NCBI GenBank assembly: GCA_029207755.1
Contig: JARCOQ010000002.1
Span: 90,681,087 to 90,745,086, forward strand
DNA: 64,000 bases
From: Chamaea fasciata
Taxonomy: Eukaryota > Chordata > Aves > Passeriformes > Sylviidae
Direction: 5' to 3'
The position numbers and the translations under genes were made by a program. This document shows, one piece after another, positions 62,311 through 64,000 of the stretch (positions are counted from its first letter, which is position 1; every line of letters begins with the position of its first letter). The notes beneath the pieces were generated by a model, which ran no database searches, had not been told where the DNA came from, and was given only the letters and a program-made list of their open reading frames with translations.

Positions 62311-64000
62311 GAAATACTTAGTTATCTAAACTCATTCATCCCAAACACCTTATGCGATGACCACAGCCTCTCTCCAAAGCCTCAGGTTTCAGCCTCAAGT
62401 AAATACAAATGCCAGTAGATGGTATCCTTACCAGTTGTAAAGCAATTTATAGGAATCTGCATGCAAGTGTAACAGTAGGTTTGCTTTCTCCCACCGTTTG
62501 TGCGGCAACAGGGAGCTGCAAAGACCTGAGATGAGAATTCAGCTGCATTCATAATGCAATCCCTGAAGAGAGTAGATTGTGGATAGAGTTTAAGCCTTAA
62601 CTTCGAATTGCCTTGCTTTTGTGGATTGAAGTTGGACCCATACAACAGTATTTGAACATAGACTCTGGCACTTTGTTGATATTAGTTACCTACTGTGACA
62701 CACAGCACATGGCAGTTTCAGTTTTGCACACTGTAAAATGCAGGTATTGTACACCTGAATTATAATCTTGCTGTGATAATATGCCTCTATTGATTCAACA
62801 AAACAAGTTGTCTATTTCGTCTTCACTCAGACATCTCTATGAAAGGAAGTCTGACAATCAGAAAGGTAAATATTTTGGACTTCACAACTTGTGGCATGAC
62901 AAAAAGGATGAAAGTGCAATAATTCTGAAATGAGACCTTGCAGACAATGCCACTCCATTTGAACCAGTGAGATGAGCTTTCTACAAAAAATGTTTATTAT
63001 TCAGCCGTGTTAAAATGTAGTGAACAATAATTTTTAAAAGTATAAAGTGAAAAATTATCTATTTAGTATCAAACAGTATGTTTTATACTGCTAAAACTCA
63101 CTGTTTGAAGTATAAATATGAAGGAACAGAAATGTAAAATGAAGCTGAACCATTTCACAAAATGGTCGGTGTCTTAATCAGTGAACAATTATGCTTCACT
63201 TTTTACGAGGTTTTTGTATTTATTGCTAAACCCAGCTAATGTACAAGTTTTGAAGACAGAATTGTATTCACAGAACACTACACTTAGTGTCTTCCACGAA
63301 AATTAAAGTTTGAAAAAAGTAGCTTTCTTATAAAATATGCCAGTCTCATTTTACACTGGCTTAATTTTAAAATTTTATTTCTGTACCTTCACAGTAACTG
63401 TGTTGGAATCCTGATGGAGCTGTACCGAATAGGGCACCCTTGACTATGCTGATTTGAAAATACCCCTGCATCCAGAGCACAAGAGATGTATTGTTAGAAC
63501 TGGCTGAACTCAGCCTGGACCAGTGTTATCTGACAAGAGATACTGCAGGGCTTTAAGAAAAGACCTGTGGACGCACAAAAGGTGATGTTTTTAGCCATCT
63601 CTTCCACCCAGAATTTTTACTACAAGGGTGCTCAGTGGTTGGAGGCTACACAGCAGCACAGGTGGAGGCTGCAGAGCATATGTAGCTATCCCCACTGCTG
63701 TGCATAAAAAGGCACTTGTACAAGCCACTTGTACTCAGATCTCTGCCTGGGGTTGCCAGATGCTGGGCCCAAATGTCAAGCAAAAGCAAGCTGGGCTAGC
63801 ATTTGATTTGTACTCCCTGCCCACCTCATGAGCCATCATTGAGTCATTGAAGCCTTAAGAAACACCTGTGGGCAGGCTGGCTCAGTTACTATCCTTTCAC
63901 TCATACTGCACCCAGTCTCTAGGGAAAACTAATTAAGGACATCTTTCAGTGGAGAGCCTTGCAGTGTTTTACTGACTTTTTCAAAAACTGGTGTTATTTA
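62311..64000. other. Intergenic, nothing recognised
   Basis: AT-rich non-coding sequence to the window edge. No exon or repeat identified. Confidence 0.45.

Overview
This is a stretch of avian nuclear genome, probably chromosome-scale sequence from a songbird or close relative. The evidence is intron-bearing vertebrate genes, several CR1 LINE fragments with typical bird 3' ends and a decayed LTR-type element. The exact species cannot be read from the window. No tRNA, rRNA, CRISPR array or prokaryotic feature was seen.

Layout. (1) 1-6027, plus strand: the last eight coding exons of TUBGCP3 (gamma-tubulin complex component 3), followed by its 3' UTR to about 6.95 kb. (2) 7-16 kb: intergenic sequence holding a second, diverged copy of the TUBGCP3 3' end (about 12.7-14.3 kb). 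The terminal-exon core of this copy is almost identical to the real one although its flanks are not, which suggests gene conversion. (3) 16-28.6 kb: a GC-richer island with two tandem minus-strand copies of an unrecognised gene for a very acidic Ser/Asp/Glu-rich protein. Copy A (17.5-19.0 kb) has only about three 20-residue units. Copy B (20.8-28.0 kb) contains about 77 units of a 60-bp coding minisatellite, arranged as 25 modules of three allowed types. Both copies carry in-frame stops, and copy B also has a frameshift. (4) 28.6-64 kb: mostly AT-rich non-coding sequence with CR1 fragments, simple repeats (notably about 61 copies of CTTCC), an isolated CpG-rich islet near 32.8 kb, an LTR-type repeat near 61.3-62.3 kb and several blocks that look like conserved non-coding elements.

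Synteny. In mammals the region downstream of TUBGCP3 leads through SPACA7 to the SOX1 gene desert. The same desert would explain the gene-poor right half here, but SOX1 is not in the window. The most unusual content is the modular 60-bp coding minisatellite, its unexpanded tandem sister and the converted TUBGCP3 terminal exon.
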